Origin: Hymenoscyphus infarciens | Taxonomy: Eukaryota > Ascomycota > Leotiomycetes > Helotiales > Helotiaceae | Assembly (NCBI GenBank): GCA_001414345.1 | Contig: LLCB01000260.1 | Coordinates: 1-64,000, forward strand | Direction of reading: 5' to 3' | Length of the DNA: 64,000 nt | Shown here: piece by piece, positions 25,490 to 39,534 of the stretch | How positions within the stretch are numbered: position 1 is the stretch's first letter | How the letters are laid out: every line of letters starts with the position of its first letter | The notes under the pieces: model-generated | Seen by the model: only the letters and a program-made list of their open reading frames with translations | Databases searched by the model: none | What the model was told of the DNA's origin: nothing | Program-made: the position numbers and the translations under genes

Positions 25490-28400
25490 TGTTTATAATA
25501 ATAGCTAAAAGATATATAAAAAAGAACTTCTTTAGCGTAATAATCAATACTAGAGTAGCTTAAAAGTTAAGTATAGAATATAACCAATATCTTACGTATA
25601 TTAGACTTATTAAAAGCGTCTTAATTAATAAAAGTACAAAGAGTTAATTCAACATCTAGTTTAGTAAGGGATATATTCTATTTTTAGGATCGATAATAGT
25701 TAATATACTAATTAGAAGAGCTAAATTCTATATAGTATAATCTAATACCCTTTTTATCCTTTATATTAATAATATAGATAACTTGAATATTACCTTAAAT
25801 AATCTTTAAAATATACTTATCTAAGAGAATAAGAAAAGAACAGAAGTTAAAAGGTTCTTTATTATATAACGATTTAGACACCCTTTTCTACTCTAAGATA
25901 AAGTTATATATAACTTCATATAAGAGTACTTAACTTTTCTTATAGATATTAATATTCAACAACTTCACAGGCGATTTAGCTACTTATTAGTACTAAGATT
26001 ATAATATATACTAGAAAGAGCTAGGTATTATATTAACTAAAGCATTCTTTAATATCTCGCTAAATTTTGCGAATACTATTAAAAGCATAGAAGTTTACCT
26101 AGCCGATTTAAGTTTACTCTTTATAATAACCTTAAATTTAATTATAGTGTTTTAATTAATACTTTCTTTCTTAATAAGCAGGCAGTCTTATACTATATAG
26201 ACGAAGTAATAAGGTATTAAGTAGATAACTTTTTACTAGATATAAAAGCAACAACTATATAGGAGGTTTTTTAAAGATATTAGATTAATATATATCTTAG
26301 ACCTCTTAATTATATTATTATAGATACTAGGACAAACTTTATTAGAAAGGACTTTGTATACTCTGTTACTAGAATAGGTACTATAGTAAAAACTGTACTA
26401 GTTAAGATATATAATTTAATTAGTATAGTAGAACGTTACTATAGATTGATTTAATAGGTATATAATATTATATATAAACAAGAGCTATATCTCTTATAAA
26501 GTTTAACACTTTAAATAGCCTTTAAAGTAATTAATAATATAGTAAGCTTAAATAGACTAGTCTCTACTCTATTAGTATATAGAGTATATACTTAAATAAC
26601 CGTATCTAACGCATCTTTACAACCGATTTCTACAAGGTTTAAAACTTATAAAAAGGCTACTTAAGAGGTATAAAAGTAGATTATATCTCGTTAAGTTAAA
26701 GAAGCTCTTAATATATAAAATAGACTAATTAACTAAGTTAAGAACTTACTCTTAAATTTAGACGTTTTAGTATAAAGAGAGTATATAAAGTCTTAGATAA
26801 GACCTTTTATCTTTTAAGGAATCGAAAATAAGAACTATATTATAGTACTACTAAGTAGTCTTATAAAGTTTTAATCTACAGTTATAAAGTTATACTTTAT
26901 TAAAACTTTTAAAACTTTTAGAATAGTACTAGTAACTAAGAAAGTTTCTAACATAGCATTGTCTAAAATAATACTATAATCCTATAAAAAAGGAGGAACT
27001 TTTAAGTAATAGAGTAGATAGAAAGTAGACTAAAGTAACTAAGATATTAAATAATATTTACCTTTCCTCTAATACTAACTTTAATAGTTATAAATCTACT
27101 AAAACACTAATATTCTAGAAACTATACTAGAACCTCTCTAGAAGCGTAGACGTAAATAGCTCTAAAAGTATTTAAGACTTTTAAATAGGTCTTTTAAAGT
27201 ATTATTCTAATAGTTAGACACTTTTATAGACGATTTTAACTATATTACTCTTAAAGATGTTAAAACTTTTCTTACTAATTTAAGTAAACCTTATAACGTT
27301 GAAGTATTTATAGTTAATAATAGTATAGTATATATTAAGTTATAATAAAAGGAGATTAATAGATTAACTAATTAAGGTGTTTTTAAGATTATTACTTAAA
27401 AGGAGTTACCTCTTAATACTAGAATATTTAGATTATACTTTATAAATAATATTAAATTTAAAGGTATAATACTTATTTTTACGAAGTTAAGATTAGTTAT
27501 CTAAGTATATAATAATACTAGGAAGTCGCTAGTCCTTACCTAGGCGCCTACTATTTAAAGAGTGAGCTAGAGAATAATCCTTATACTTATTATAATACTT
27601 CTAAGCTTACGAGTATTTATTTAAGATATTATATAAATATATATATAATTGTTAACCGACTTAAATTAGAAATTCTTTATACGCCCTCTTAAAGGTTATC
27701 CCTAATAAGAAGATATATTCTTTAAGGTAATTAGACTACTATATAGTATTCTAGAAGCTAGTAATTACTAGTTTATAACGTACTATAAATACTATATTAT
27801 AAGGCTTATAATAGAATAGTCAACTTTTAACCCCTATCTTTTATACACTAAATTATACTAGTATAATAAGTAAGCAAAGTTAGATACCCCTTTTAGTATA
27901 GTAGGCCTTTAAACTAATAATACTCTTATACTCGCTAATAATGCTTTTACTAACAAAGAAGAGCTTACTATTAACAAAGCCAGATTTATGTCTAAGGAGA
28001 GAGAAGAGCTTACTATTAACTATCTAATTAAATTTAATAGAAGGCTAATTACTAAGTATTATAACAGCTCTATATCTCTTACTTAGGATTACGTAAAATA
28101 CTTAGATTTAGTATAAAAGGCTCTATCTAAGATATTTAATATAAAAGAGATATCATATATAGTAGACACTAAAGATTAATATATTACTTAACATACTAGA
28201 GGGGTATACTTAGCTATAGTATCTTAGCCTAAGGTCGCTTTTAACTTATTATATACTACTTAAACTATTAATCCTTAAGATGATAATATTTTACTTCTTA
28301 ATAAGCGAATTTAATAGTAAATTAACAATCCCTTAAAAGGACTTAAATTCGTTAAATTAGATAAGTCTTCTCTAAAGTTATATACCTTTACTAACGGATT

Positions 28401-28885
28401 ATTTGCTAATAATAAGGACTTATCGTTATAAATCAACTATATTATTACGCTTATAAATAAGGATAATAATACTAACATTTTGCATTAGTCTTCTACTAAG
28501 TATAAGAGAGTTACTTATAACGTTTTAGCATTAGAATTATATACTATAAGCTCTAGATTTAATACCGTAGCCTTAATTAAATCAACTCTTAAAAGTATCC
28601 TAGGATTTAAGATTCTACTTATAGCATATACTAATTCGAAGTCTATCTATAAATATATAGCCAAATTAGGTATAACTAAAGAGAAGCGATTAATAATTGA
28701 TGTTATATACTTATAAGAGACGTATAAGTTAAGAGAAATTGATAAGATTAAATAGATTAACGGCAGGAGTAACCCTGTTAATACTATAACTAAAAAGGGT
28801 TGCCACGATGTCTTACAAAAGCTAATTAATATAAACAAGCTAGATATTAAGCTTATGGAATAGGTAGAACAAAATAAGAGATAAT
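25490..28885 (+). pseudogene. copia pol remnant: protease, integrase, reverse transcriptase, RNase H
   Basis: Protease, about 25,535-25,700: the active-site motif reads I-I-N-T-R where the family has IDTGA, followed by Y-N-Q-Y-L and further on L-G-S-I. Integrase core, about 26,190-26,400: Y-I-I-I-D-T-R-T-N-F in place of D.GTNF. Reverse transcriptase, about 27,420-27,950: L-V-L-T then A-P-T-I, K-F-F-I-R-P-L-K-G-Y-P, and L-Q-T-N-N-T-L-I-L where active copies have the catalytic D-D pair. RNase H, about 28,380-28,800: F-A-N-N-K-D-L-S, A-L-E-L-Y-T-I-S-S, T-N-S-K-S, and I-N-G-R-S-N-P. Frame is largely preserved, so decay is by substitution and not by indels. Open frames on the opposite strand within this span are shadows. 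Confidence 0.85.
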
Positions 28886-29012
28886 AAAGGATAGAAATAG
28901 AGCCTCCTTATTAGTCGAGGACAGAGAATGAAGGGCTCTAATTAGTTAGATTAGATAAGAGATTTTAATAACTTTTAGAGTATTAACTTCTATTGTTTTA
29001 AAGAAGTACTAG

Positions 29013-29188
29013 TGTTAGTATATATATATTCAAGGGGTAAATAGCGATTCGGATTAGTACACGTAGGTACACGTGCTTCTCGCTTAAGGGCTACTTAAGT
29101 AGGCATCGTAGCTAGCTTTACTCGGTATATACGAACGATAATACAACTCTTTTTGCATCGCTTTTATAACCATAAAGTCATACTAATA
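29013..29188 (+). repeat. 3' LTR of copia element (176 bp)
   Basis: Begins TGTTAGTATATA with the canonical TG intact and ends AAAGTCATACTAATA, where the expected terminal CA has become TA. Less mutated than the 5' LTR. Confidence 0.9.
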
Positions 29189-29193
29189 ATTAA
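29189..29193. other. Target-site duplication, right copy (ATTAA)
   Basis: Repeats the five bases at 22,946-22,950. The interrupted array resumes at once with CTTTAGTAAAG. Confidence 0.85.
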
Positions 29194-30020
29194 CTTTAGT
29201 AAAGTAAAATCTTATACTTAAGTTTCTCTTTTAGTAAATCTTTTACTTAAGCTTTTACTTTAATAAATCTTTTATTTAAAAACTATTAACTTTAATAAGT
29301 ACTTTAATCTTATTTAAGTAAAGTATAAAATCTTATACTTAAGTTTCTCTTTTAGTAAATCTTTTATATACTTAAAAACTATTAACTTTAATAAGTACTT
29401 TAATCTTATTAAAGTAAATTATAAAATCTTATACTTAAGCTTCTATTTTAGTAAATCTTTTACTTAAATCTCTATTTTAGTAAATCTTTTACTTAAAAAC
29501 TATTAATTTTAGTATATATTTTAATCTTATTTAAGTAAATTTTATACTTAAGTTTTCTATTTAAGCTTTTACTTAAGTAAATCTTTTACTTAAAAACTAT
29601 TAACTTTAGTAAAGTAAAATCTTATACTTAAGTTTCTCTTTTAGTAAATCTTTTACTTAAATCTCTACTTTAGTAAATCTTTTACTTAAAAACTATTAAC
29701 TTTAATAAGTATTTTAATCTTATTTAAGTAAATCTTATATATAAGTTTTTCTTTTAATAAATCTTTTACTTAAATCTCTATTTTAGTAAATCTTTTACTT
29801 AAATCTCTACTTTAGTAAATCTTTTACTTAAAAACTATTAACTTTTTTTAATCTTATTTAAGTAAATCTTATATATAAGTTTCTCTTTTAGTAAATCTTT
29901 TATTTAAGCCTTTATTTTAGTTAATCTTTTATTAATATATTATTCTCTCTTTTAATATATCTTTTACTAAAACCTTTATTAAAGTAAATCCTTTATAATT
30001 ATTTAATAGATCTTTTACTT
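29189..30020 (+). repeat. 29-bp repeat array, right of copia element
   Basis: Continuation of the array split by the retrotransposon, with the same cores (TAGTAAATCTTTTACTT), the same linkers and the same longer module. Units become more degenerate after about 29,880 and the array fades near 30,020. Confidence 0.85.
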
Positions 30021-33000
30021 AAGTATTAAAAAAATAAGTAGATATTAAACTATTATTAAAGAGTTATATATACTTTCTATCTTAAAAAAACCTACTCTAA
30101 AGCTTAGAATATTTCTTAAAAAGCCTTTTCTATTATTTTTAATAGTAGTATTATTAAACTATAGGTATTTTATAAAGAATTATAATACTTAACTATTATA
30201 CCTTTATTACTTAAATAAGTATTATATAGAAATTCTTATATTTACCTCTTTCTTAAAAGGATTTAATATCATTTCTATATAATATATATAAATACTTATA
30301 ATACTAGTTTAGTATTTTTAAATTCTAATTAGACTATATATTTAAAAGATATAAAACTCTAATAGAAATAAAAGTATTAAAATATATATAATATTCTTAT
30401 CTTTACTACTCTTATTAGCCTCGTTCTTAAAAAGAGCCTCTTTATTATATTTTTATTATAAATTCTTATTACTTTTATTATTTTCTTCTTTATTACTATT
30501 ATTATCTTAATTTATAGTTAATAGAGTTTAGAGATAAAATTATAATATAATAAATATACTAGAATTATTTACTAACTTTTAGATTTTATATCTTTTATTA
30601 TTATTAAATTAGTTTATAAATTATTCTAGTTATATTATAATATTATTAAAAGTAGCCTTTATTATAGAGTAAGCCTTCTCTTATTTAATCTTAAATCTAA
30701 AGATAGATAAGTACTAGGCTTATATTTCTAGTAAAAAAACAACGTTGCCTTTCTTACCTTTAATTATATATTTTTTTACTACTATACTAATACGTTTAGC
30801 CTTCTAGACTAATTACTACTAGAGAGTATCTCTTATAGTTTTATTATATTATAGGTCTTTATAGCTAGTTACTCTTTAGAGACTATATAGAGTATTTTTA
30901 CCTAAAAAATAACTACTTACTATAGCTTTAAGGCTAGGAAGAGTAAGGGTTTTAGTAATCTAAAAGATATAAGCTAGAAGAGTATTTATATTAGTAACTT
31001 TATTATAAGATATATTAATACCTCTTAAAAGAGTAGTAATATTAATACTTATAAGAGAATATATTTCTAAGTTATAGAGTAGAAAAATGTCTAATAATTT
31101 AATTTTCTCTTTTTAATCTTTACTTAATTAATAAAAGAGTACTAAGATCTAGTAATAGTTATATAAAGAGGCTTACTCTAGTTAGTTATAATAACTTAAA
31201 TAGCTTACTTATTAAGAAGTAGGCGTTAAGTAAAATATAGGAATAATAAAGTATAACTACTATTTATTATATAAAGTATTACTATCTTCCTCTCCTCTTT
31301 CTCCTATTTTACTCTTAGAATTATTTATATCTAATATAGCCTATTCTCTCTCCTTCCTCTTCTTAGATACCTTTAATTATAACCGTTTTTGCTTCTAAGT
31401 CTTACTTAAACTAACCTTAAAAAGACTAATACCTTTAATTCCTTACTTAATATTATACGTATTAATAAGAGCTTTATAAATAAAAAGAAAGAGATATTAT
31501 TTATAGGTTATAAATATAGTAGATATACCTCTTATCTATCTAATATTTATATCTATATCTATATTTATATAGACTATTAGCTTAGATTTTATAATTTCTA
31601 TAGATATTACTAGCTATTTAGTATTAGCTAGAGTTTAATATATATATACTAAGGGTACGTAAAACTAGTAAGATCTTTAATAGATCTTTATAATAACTTT
31701 TAGATTTTTAACAGAGTTAGTAATCTACTATTAGTTCCTATAAGTACTAGGATATTCTAAAGTTATAGGTTTCTCTAATTATTACTTATACTAAAGGGAT
31801 TAAAAAAGATTATAGAAATAAAAAAAGGTATTAACTTACTAGAATTACTTATAAGTTATAGTATTTATTACTATTATAGTATTAAAATCTAATACTATAA
31901 TAGTAATAAATACTAAAACTTATATTTATATTAAAGAGATTAAAAAAAGATTATAGAAATAATTAACTTACTATAACTTACTAATAACTCTAGTAAGATA
32001 CTATATCTTATTCTTACTAGTAGCTATAATTAGTAGATAGTAATAAGCTTATTTTCTCTTATATCTCTCTTCTAATTAGATTATTTAATTATACTTTATA
32101 TCTAAAAGCTTTAGATATAAATACTTAAAACTTAGTCTTATTTCCTTCTACTTCCTACTAATAGTATATCTATTATATAATATTATTTTAGAAGAGACCT
32201 TCTTTATAAGTAAACTCTTAAATAATACTCTATATAGTATTTCCTTACTACTCTCTACTACTTCTTAATAATACTAAAGCTTATTATCTTAGGATTTATA
32301 AGATATCTATTACCTTTTCTAGTCCTTTTAGTACTAGCTTATCTAATACTAAAACCTTTAAATATATAGTCTAGTATTTTAATAAAATTAAGAACTATAT
32401 TAATTAGTTTTATATTCTATATAAGGATATATAAGAATTCGACCTCCTCTACTTAGAAGTATATTATTTTAGGTTACTATTTAATAAATCTTTATATTTT
32501 TTAAATAAAATATCTCTTTTACTTATACTTTAGAGGTAATAGGTTAATCTTAGTACTTTATATTTTATTAAAATCTAGTATATTTAAACTAAGATTAGGT
32601 TTTCTATAAATATAAGAGATCTTATAGTTCTAATATAATACTATATACTTCTTAGTAAAGTAGGTTTTAATAATCTAAAGTATAATATAACTATCTATAA
32701 TCTCTTAAAGAGTAAGGTTAGATATAAGCTTAAGAATTAGAAGGCTTATTTATAATTAGTAGGTTTATATTTTATATACTTAACTTCTATTTATAAAAGT
32801 AAGCTAATTATATTCTTATATAGGAATTAGCTTTTTACTATTACTCTAATCTATTAACTTTTTATCTAAAATATAATTTTACCTAAGCTTATTAGGTTTT
32901 AGAAGACAACGTTATTAATAAGAAATAAGTAAAGGCGTTTTATAATATTAAGTTAATTCTTAGAGTAGTAGTATATACTATAACATCTTCTTAGATTAAT

Positions 33001-36000
33001 AAACTATAGCTTTACCTTAATCTTAGCTAGTTAAGGTAAGATATATAATAGTAGTATAATAATAAATACTTCTAATATACTACTTTTATACTTAGTAGGT
33101 TTTCTATAAGTATAATTTTCCTTATTAATATTACCTAGATATTAAGCCTACTTTAAATAAGAGAGCCTATACTAGTTCTAATAGTACTAAATTCTTAAGC
33201 TACTTAGCTAAATAACTTTAAATAGTAGCTTAAGACTATTAACTTAGTTCTAATATTATAAGTAATATTCGCTAATACCTATCTTATATTTAAAAACATA
33301 AACTTTTCTCTTATAATCTTTACTATTATTCTTATATAACTAATAAGTAGCTCTTTAGTTAAAAAGGTCTAGTATTCTCTTTACTTATTAGTAGTCTTCT
33401 TTATAAGATTATAACCTTATACCTACTTTAAGATCCTTAGTATTATATTAAAAGGTTATAAGTAATTATAAAAAGAGAGAAAGTATTTAGAGTTTACTAA
33501 GTAAATTAAGAGAGTTTAGTTATTAAATTAAAGTACTATAAGAGGCTAGGTATTTTATATAAGAATTAATAAGAGATATTTAGTATTTAAAAGGCTTTAG
33601 TATTTAGTTAAGAAGGCGAAATTTTCTTTACTTACGCTTATACTTACTATAAAATAAATATAATTAATTTATAAGATTCTTAATCTATACTTCTAATTAA
33701 GTTATCTATTAATTCTATATACTATACCTAACTTATCTAAATAAAAGTAAGCTTTAAATATAACATTATAGTAACTAATCTAACTATAACTCTATATAAG
33801 ACCTAGTACTTAGCTATAAAGTCGTCTTAATATTTTTTAGCTCTAATTACTTCCTAGTTTTATAAGAGTTAGGTTAGTAGAGTATATTATTATAAATATA
33901 TATTAAACTCTATAAATATTAATATCGTATCCTTATCTAAAGTAATATCTTACTACGTTAGCTTAAAAGCCTTAGATATATTCCTCTCTAGTTTCTCTAT
34001 AATTTTCCTTAATAGATATTATATTTTTATAAGAATAGTATTACTAATACTAAGATAAGAGTAGATTATTTAAAAGTATAAACTAATAAATAAGCTCTCT
34101 TTTTTAAACTTATAATTTTTATCTACTTTATATTTATATCTTCTCTACTAAATCCCTATTCCTACTTTATATTATATAAAATAATAGCTATAATAACTAC
34201 TAATACTATATCTCTTTCTTTTTAAGAAGTAATATTATATCTTTTAAAGATTTTAATATCTAAGAAAGGTATATTCTCTTTATTAAAATTACCTCTTCTA
34301 TTAATATAATCTACGTATTCTAGTATAATCTTAATATATATAAAATAGATTATAGTCTAGGTTATAAAGATTATAAATATACTAGAATATATTAGTAAGT
34401 ACTTAACTAGTAAATAACTATATTATTATACCTTTTACTTTACTATAGTTCCTACCTCTATATTATATTCTTAAGCTCTACTTCTAACGCTTTATAAATA
34501 AGTTATACTAGTACTACTTCTAGTAAAACAGCTTTATTAGTATTAGTCCCTTTTTTAGACTAAGCTAACTTATATTCTATACTTTAGAAGTACTTAATAA
34601 CCTCTAGTATAATCTCTTAGTTCCTTCTAATATTAATCTATATATACTAATAAATTTAAATATTATCTTAGTACTTATATTTAATAAAGAATCTATTTAC
34701 TTTAAATTTATATAAGTTAAGAGGTATAACTAAATCTCTTATATATCTACTTATAAGGTTAGGCTTACTAAACGTAACTTTAATAAAGTACTATAAAAAG
34801 CACTTATAAAGAGAATATATTAAATCCTCGCGTTTATATTAAACTTTAAAGTTGTTTTAAGATATTACTATAAAATTATTTAAAGTAATACTTACTTCTT
34901 AGTTACTTCTTTTAATAATATTAATTTATTACTAGTTACTAGTACTAGGTAGTATCTTAGCGTCTATTATAACTCTTTAAAAGTTCTCTACTAGCTTATA
35001 ATAAAAGAGTTTAGGTAGTATATTCTATATTTTAGTTAAGCTAATTTTTAAGAGCTTTTTCTATATCTATTTTCTATAAATTAAGTCCTTTAGTTTATCT
35101 ATATATTAATCTTTATAGTAAGTAGCCTCTTCTAGGTTAAGTAGTAAAGGTAGAGACTCTTTATTAGACTTATTAGAATTATTTAAGTTATTAGAATAGT
35201 CTAAATTAGAACTACTAGAAGTATCTATATTATTAGTATTATCCTCTCTAAAGCTAATAAGCACTTTTAGTAACTTAGATAATTTAGGCTATAGCTTAAC
35301 TTTTATTTATATTACTATATACTCTATAATACCTATTTTACTAATAGTAGTACTCTTTCTAATACTATTTCTACTAATCTTACTCTTCTTTTTAACTTTA
35401 TTAAGATATAGAAGAAAAATAGCTAAGCCTTTTCTATAATAATATTAAAGATAGATATTATAATTACTAGGAACTCTTAGATAAAATAAATTATACTATA
35501 CTTAGCTAGATATTATAAATTTAAAGATAAAGTACTAGAAAACTAAAACATAAGTATAAAAGAGTAGAATATAAGTAGAGAAGAATATAAGAGAAAGTAA
35601 TTAGAAATAACTTAGTAAGTAAAGTAAGTAAGTAAGTATATAAGGTATATATAAGCTACTATCTAAAAAACACTTATTAAAGAACTTATTAGTTTATTTA
35701 TAGATTATAAATTAAAAGCCTAGATTTATTAGCCTAATTAGCATTCTTTAGTTTTTATATAAGTAGCTTAACTAAGTTACTATAAATAGGTAAGAGTAGC
35801 TTATTTCTTATAAGACGTTTATATTTCTAGTAGAGCTTTTTAATAGCGTTTCTATCTTTCTACGTCTTAGTAAGCTTAGCTAGACAGCTCTCTTTTTACC
35901 TTATTAAAGAAGAATCATATTATTAAGTTAGTATAGTCTAGTAGGATTAAATATAGTAAAAGAAGATATTAATTTTAGTAGAGTCTATTTTCTATATTTA

Positions 36001-36987
36001 AATAAGCTTATAATATAAGGCCTAATATACCTTATATAAATAATACTCTACTTCTTTAAAATAAGTAAAATATATAAATTTTACTAACTCTAAATACCTT
36101 ACTAGCTAGCTAAGTTAACTAGGAGTTCCTTATAAATATTAATTATAATCTTAAAAATATTAAGGCTAAGTTCTATAATATTAAAGCTAAGCTAGAACAA
36201 ATACTCTAAGCTATTATAGATATTAATAATAATATAATATATACTAACTAACTAAGATTTAATATATAATAGAGGTTTAAAATGTTTATTATTAGAGGAG
36301 AACTAAGGAGATTATAGTATATAGATAAAGCTAGGTTAAAATATTATTAAGATAAGTTAGAATAGTAATAATAGAACTATTAAATAAGTATATCTTTCTA
36401 ACTAAAATTTAAGTTTAAAATTATATCTAACTTTAATAAAGTAATTATAACTATACTACTAAAAAAGCTCTAATATATACTAAAGATACTAGGAAATATA
36501 ATAAATTAATATAAAAGCGACTTACTAAAAAACTTAGCTTATTTAGTTATTTAACTAAAAATATTATTATAGATAATAATATTAATAGCTTTTAAGATTA
36601 GAATAATTATAACTTTACTATTATTTATTATCTTTTATAAAGAAGGAGAAAATAAGAAATAAAGTAGATTTTAATTATATTAATAATAAGAAACTTTAGT
36701 AAATAAATAAAAGTACTTTAAGTAAAGAGAGTAGGTAAGCTAAGCTTAGCTTACTACTAATAAGTATAAGTTTTAGAATAAGTTAAACTTTTAACCTTCC
36801 TTCTTATTATATAGACACTATCTAACTTTTAAATAACTATAAATATATCTAATTATATAGTACTTAGTATATAAAGATATTAATAGATTATATTATTATT
36901 ACTTATCTTAAAAACAATTATCTAGATACTCTTTACTCTTTACTATATATTTTATAGTTTAAAACCCTTCTATTAATATACTTAATC

Positions 36988-37012
36988 CCCTACCTCTACC
37001 TCTACCTCTACC
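36988..37012. repeat. CCTCTA hexamer microsatellite
   Basis: About four copies of a six-base CTACCT-type unit, a GC-richer spot inside the AT-rich block. Confidence 0.75.
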
Positions 37013-38586
37013 TTCACTCTTATTCCTACTCTATTAAAATATCTAAAGATAGCTATATTCTTTAGTTAATAATTAGTAGGTTTCTTAAGATTAAGAATAA
37101 GGTTTACTTTTAAAAGCGAAGTTAGAAGTAATTATTAAGAATATATAGTATATAAGACTTATTCTCTTTCTTTCTAAGCTATATACTTCTCTTTAGTTAT
37201 CCTCTCCTTATTATATTATAGCGAGATTCTAAATATCCTTTTTTATTAACGCTTTTAGATATATATTTATAAATATTAATTAATAGGTTTTATATATTTA
37301 TTTCGCCCTTATCTTATCCTTATAGTATTAGTTACTAGTAGATCTAAGAGAGTATAAGACTACTATTAGTATTAGTATTTATAATATTCTTTATCTTAAG
37401 TTCTTACTTATAGTTTCTTATTATAGATTTATATTTATTGTTTTTATTTTAACTTATTTTAGTATATTTAAGAGAATAGGTATATAAAAGAATAAGAGGT
37501 TTATAAATACTAAATACTTAATATTATTAGCTTTACTACGTGTTTTTATAATCTCTACTTTACCTATTACCTACTATTACTACTACCTATTTTATAACTA
37601 TAATATTATTACTATATCTTCTTACTCTATTTAGCCTCTTTCTCTTAAAGAGAAGTTATTATAAGTAATACTTAAAGAATCTAAAGATTTATATATATAC
37701 TCTTTAAACTAGAAACCTAAACATCTATAGTCTATCTCTTATATAACTTACTAACTTATACTATATATAAATAGTTAAGTTCTTAATAAGAGTACTATTA
37801 GTAAAATAAGCCTTTCCTACGACGTTTAGTAGTAATATATAAAGGATTATATTTAATAAGTCCCTAGCTATTATAGACTTATTTTATAGAATAAAATAAT
37901 ATAGTAGCTTATTATAATACTCTTAAACTTAGTTACTAGTATAAAGTATTAAAGGTATATACCTCTTATTTTAATATTAAGAATTAGCTAACCTCTTATA
38001 AGAAGGTCCTTCTATTTCGATTTAATAGCTATTTAGTTATAAAGATACTTATTCCCTTAGTATTTTATAACTAATAATAAGCCTATTCTTCGACCTAGGT
38101 ATATATTAACTAAACATAGTCCTTAAAACTATAACTCTAATTCTAAAAATAGTATAGAAAATTAAATAAATAATATACACCTTAGCCTCTTTCTAATAAT
38201 AACCTTATCTCTTTCTATACTACTATTTTAGTAAGCTTTACTTAAACTACTTAATTAAAAAGCTCTAGCTAATATATATCTTAAAATATAAGACCTTAAG
38301 CTAAAAGATACTTTCTTTAATACTAACTATTTACTTAAAAGTATTCTTATTTATCTCTAAGGATTTTAAAATAGAAGTCTCTTAAAAAGCTCCTATTTTA
38401 ATAACTATACTTATATAATATTCTATAACTATAATAAGTAAGTATCTAAATAAATTTAATAACTTAGATTACTTTTATACTAGTACTTTAAATATATATA
38501 GAAGACTATACTCTATTATTATACTATCTACTATATTCTAGGCAATCTATAAGGTATCTTATAACTAAGCTCTAGCTCTCTTAGCT

Positions 38587-38652
38587 ATAGAGAAGAAGAG
38601 AAAAAGGAAGAGAGAGGAAGAGGAAGAGGAAGAGAAAGAGGAAGAGAGATAA
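38587..38652 (+). repeat. Purine tract (AAGAGG/GAGGAA repeats)
   Basis: Almost pure A/G run. As coding sequence it would give Lys/Arg/Glu repeats on the plus strand. Tracts without C on one strand have few RIP targets there, which may explain why it kept its guanines. Confidence 0.75.
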
Positions 38653-39020
38653 GATATTAAAAAAGTAAAAATATATAACTTTAATTAAGTAGTTTACTAT
38701 CTTAAATAAAGTTTAACCTTATCTATAATATATACTTCGTCTATTTTTCTTAACTAACTAATTCTTTAACTTATAAGAGAGGATAACTCTATACTAGTAA
38801 AGGTAGCTATAAGAGAAACTATATACTAAGGATTCTAAGGCATAGTAAACCCCTTTTATAGTTATACTAGTCTTTTATAATATATATAATACCTAAATTA
38901 CCTACTAAAGACGTATAGAAATAGAAGAGTTAAAAGCGATATAATTAGTCGGTATAGTATACAATTACTTTATAATATTTACTATATTTAAAGAAGAGGA
39001 TTTATTATACTAATAGTAGA

Positions 39021-39335
39021 TCTATTAAATATTAGATTAGTCTAGAGGTTTAGAGTTATTAGGTTAATATATAAAGTATAATAAAAGGACTAAAGAGATA
39101 CTTATAATATATCTATTAGATATTAGGTTAGTCTAGAGGTTTAAGGTTATTAGGTTAATATACGAAGTATAATAAAAGAACTAAAGAGATACCTATAGTA
39201 TATCTATTAGATATTAGGTTAGTCTAGGAGTTTAGAAGTATTAAGTTAATATATAAAGTATAATAAAAGGATAGAAGAGGGTTTAGAATACCTATAGTAA
39301 ATTTATTATATATTAGGTTAGTCTAAGAGTAGTAG
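39021..39335. repeat. 91-bp tandem repeat, about 3.5 copies
   Basis: The phrase TCTATTARATATTAGRTTAG recurs at 39,021, 39,112 and 39,203, and in a more diverged form at 39,302 (spacings 91, 91, 99). Each is followed by GTCTAGAGGTTTA and then AATATAYRAAGTATAATAAAAG. The last interval has an 8-bp insertion. No coding meaning was found. Confidence 0.85.
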
Positions 39336-39492
39336 ATTAGAAAAGATCTCTTAGGATATTTTAACTTAACTAAAGATAACTATAAGTAGTAGGAATAAAG
39401 GAATTGTTTAGATCTAACTTATAAAGTATAATAACTAGGAATTTTTTTTATTAGTCTAGTAAGTAGCTTAAAGGTATTAGCTTAACTTATTA

Positions 39493-39534
39493 CTCTTTTT
39501 ATATTACTTTTATAACTATAAAGTTATACTAATA
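39493..39534 (+). repeat. Terminal fragment of a copia LTR
   Basis: The last 42 bases, from CTCTTTTTATATTACTTT through ACTAATA, match the final 42 bases of the copia LTRs with about two differences. Immediately upstream only weak similarity remains. As in the intact element, the LTR end is followed directly by the 29-bp array. It is a relic of a second insertion or solo LTR with its 5' part lost. Confidence 0.75.

Larger units (their letters stand above)
22951..29188 (+). mobile_element. Ty1/copia LTR retrotransposon, full length, RIP-inactivated
   Basis: A 6.24-kb element with 176-bp direct LTRs and a 5-bp target duplication. The internal order is gag with zinc knuckle, aspartic protease, integrase, reverse transcriptase, RNase H. 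Integrase before reverse transcriptase is the diagnostic order of the copia superfamily. All domains carry RIP-type transitions and stop codons, so it cannot move by itself. It retains many CA and TG dinucleotides that the flanking sequence has lost, so it entered after the flanks had been mutated, or passed through fewer RIP cycles. Confidence 0.9.
30021..39020. other. AT-rich RIP-mutated sequence, nothing firmly identified
   Basis: About 9 kb with the extreme TA bias of the block and no recognisable domain on either strand. Small low-complexity tracts are listed separately. Some frames have long stretches in which only TAG/TAA interrupts, so decayed coding sequence is likely, but I could not match any to a family. 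Presumably old transposons. Confidence 0.55.

Noticed and set aside
25326..25547. 73-codon minus-strand open frame
   Set aside because: Lies antisense to the copia gag/protease region, whose plus-strand motifs are recognisable; a shadow frame.
28647..28838. 63-codon minus-strand open frame
   Set aside because: Antisense to the copia RNase H region; a shadow frame.
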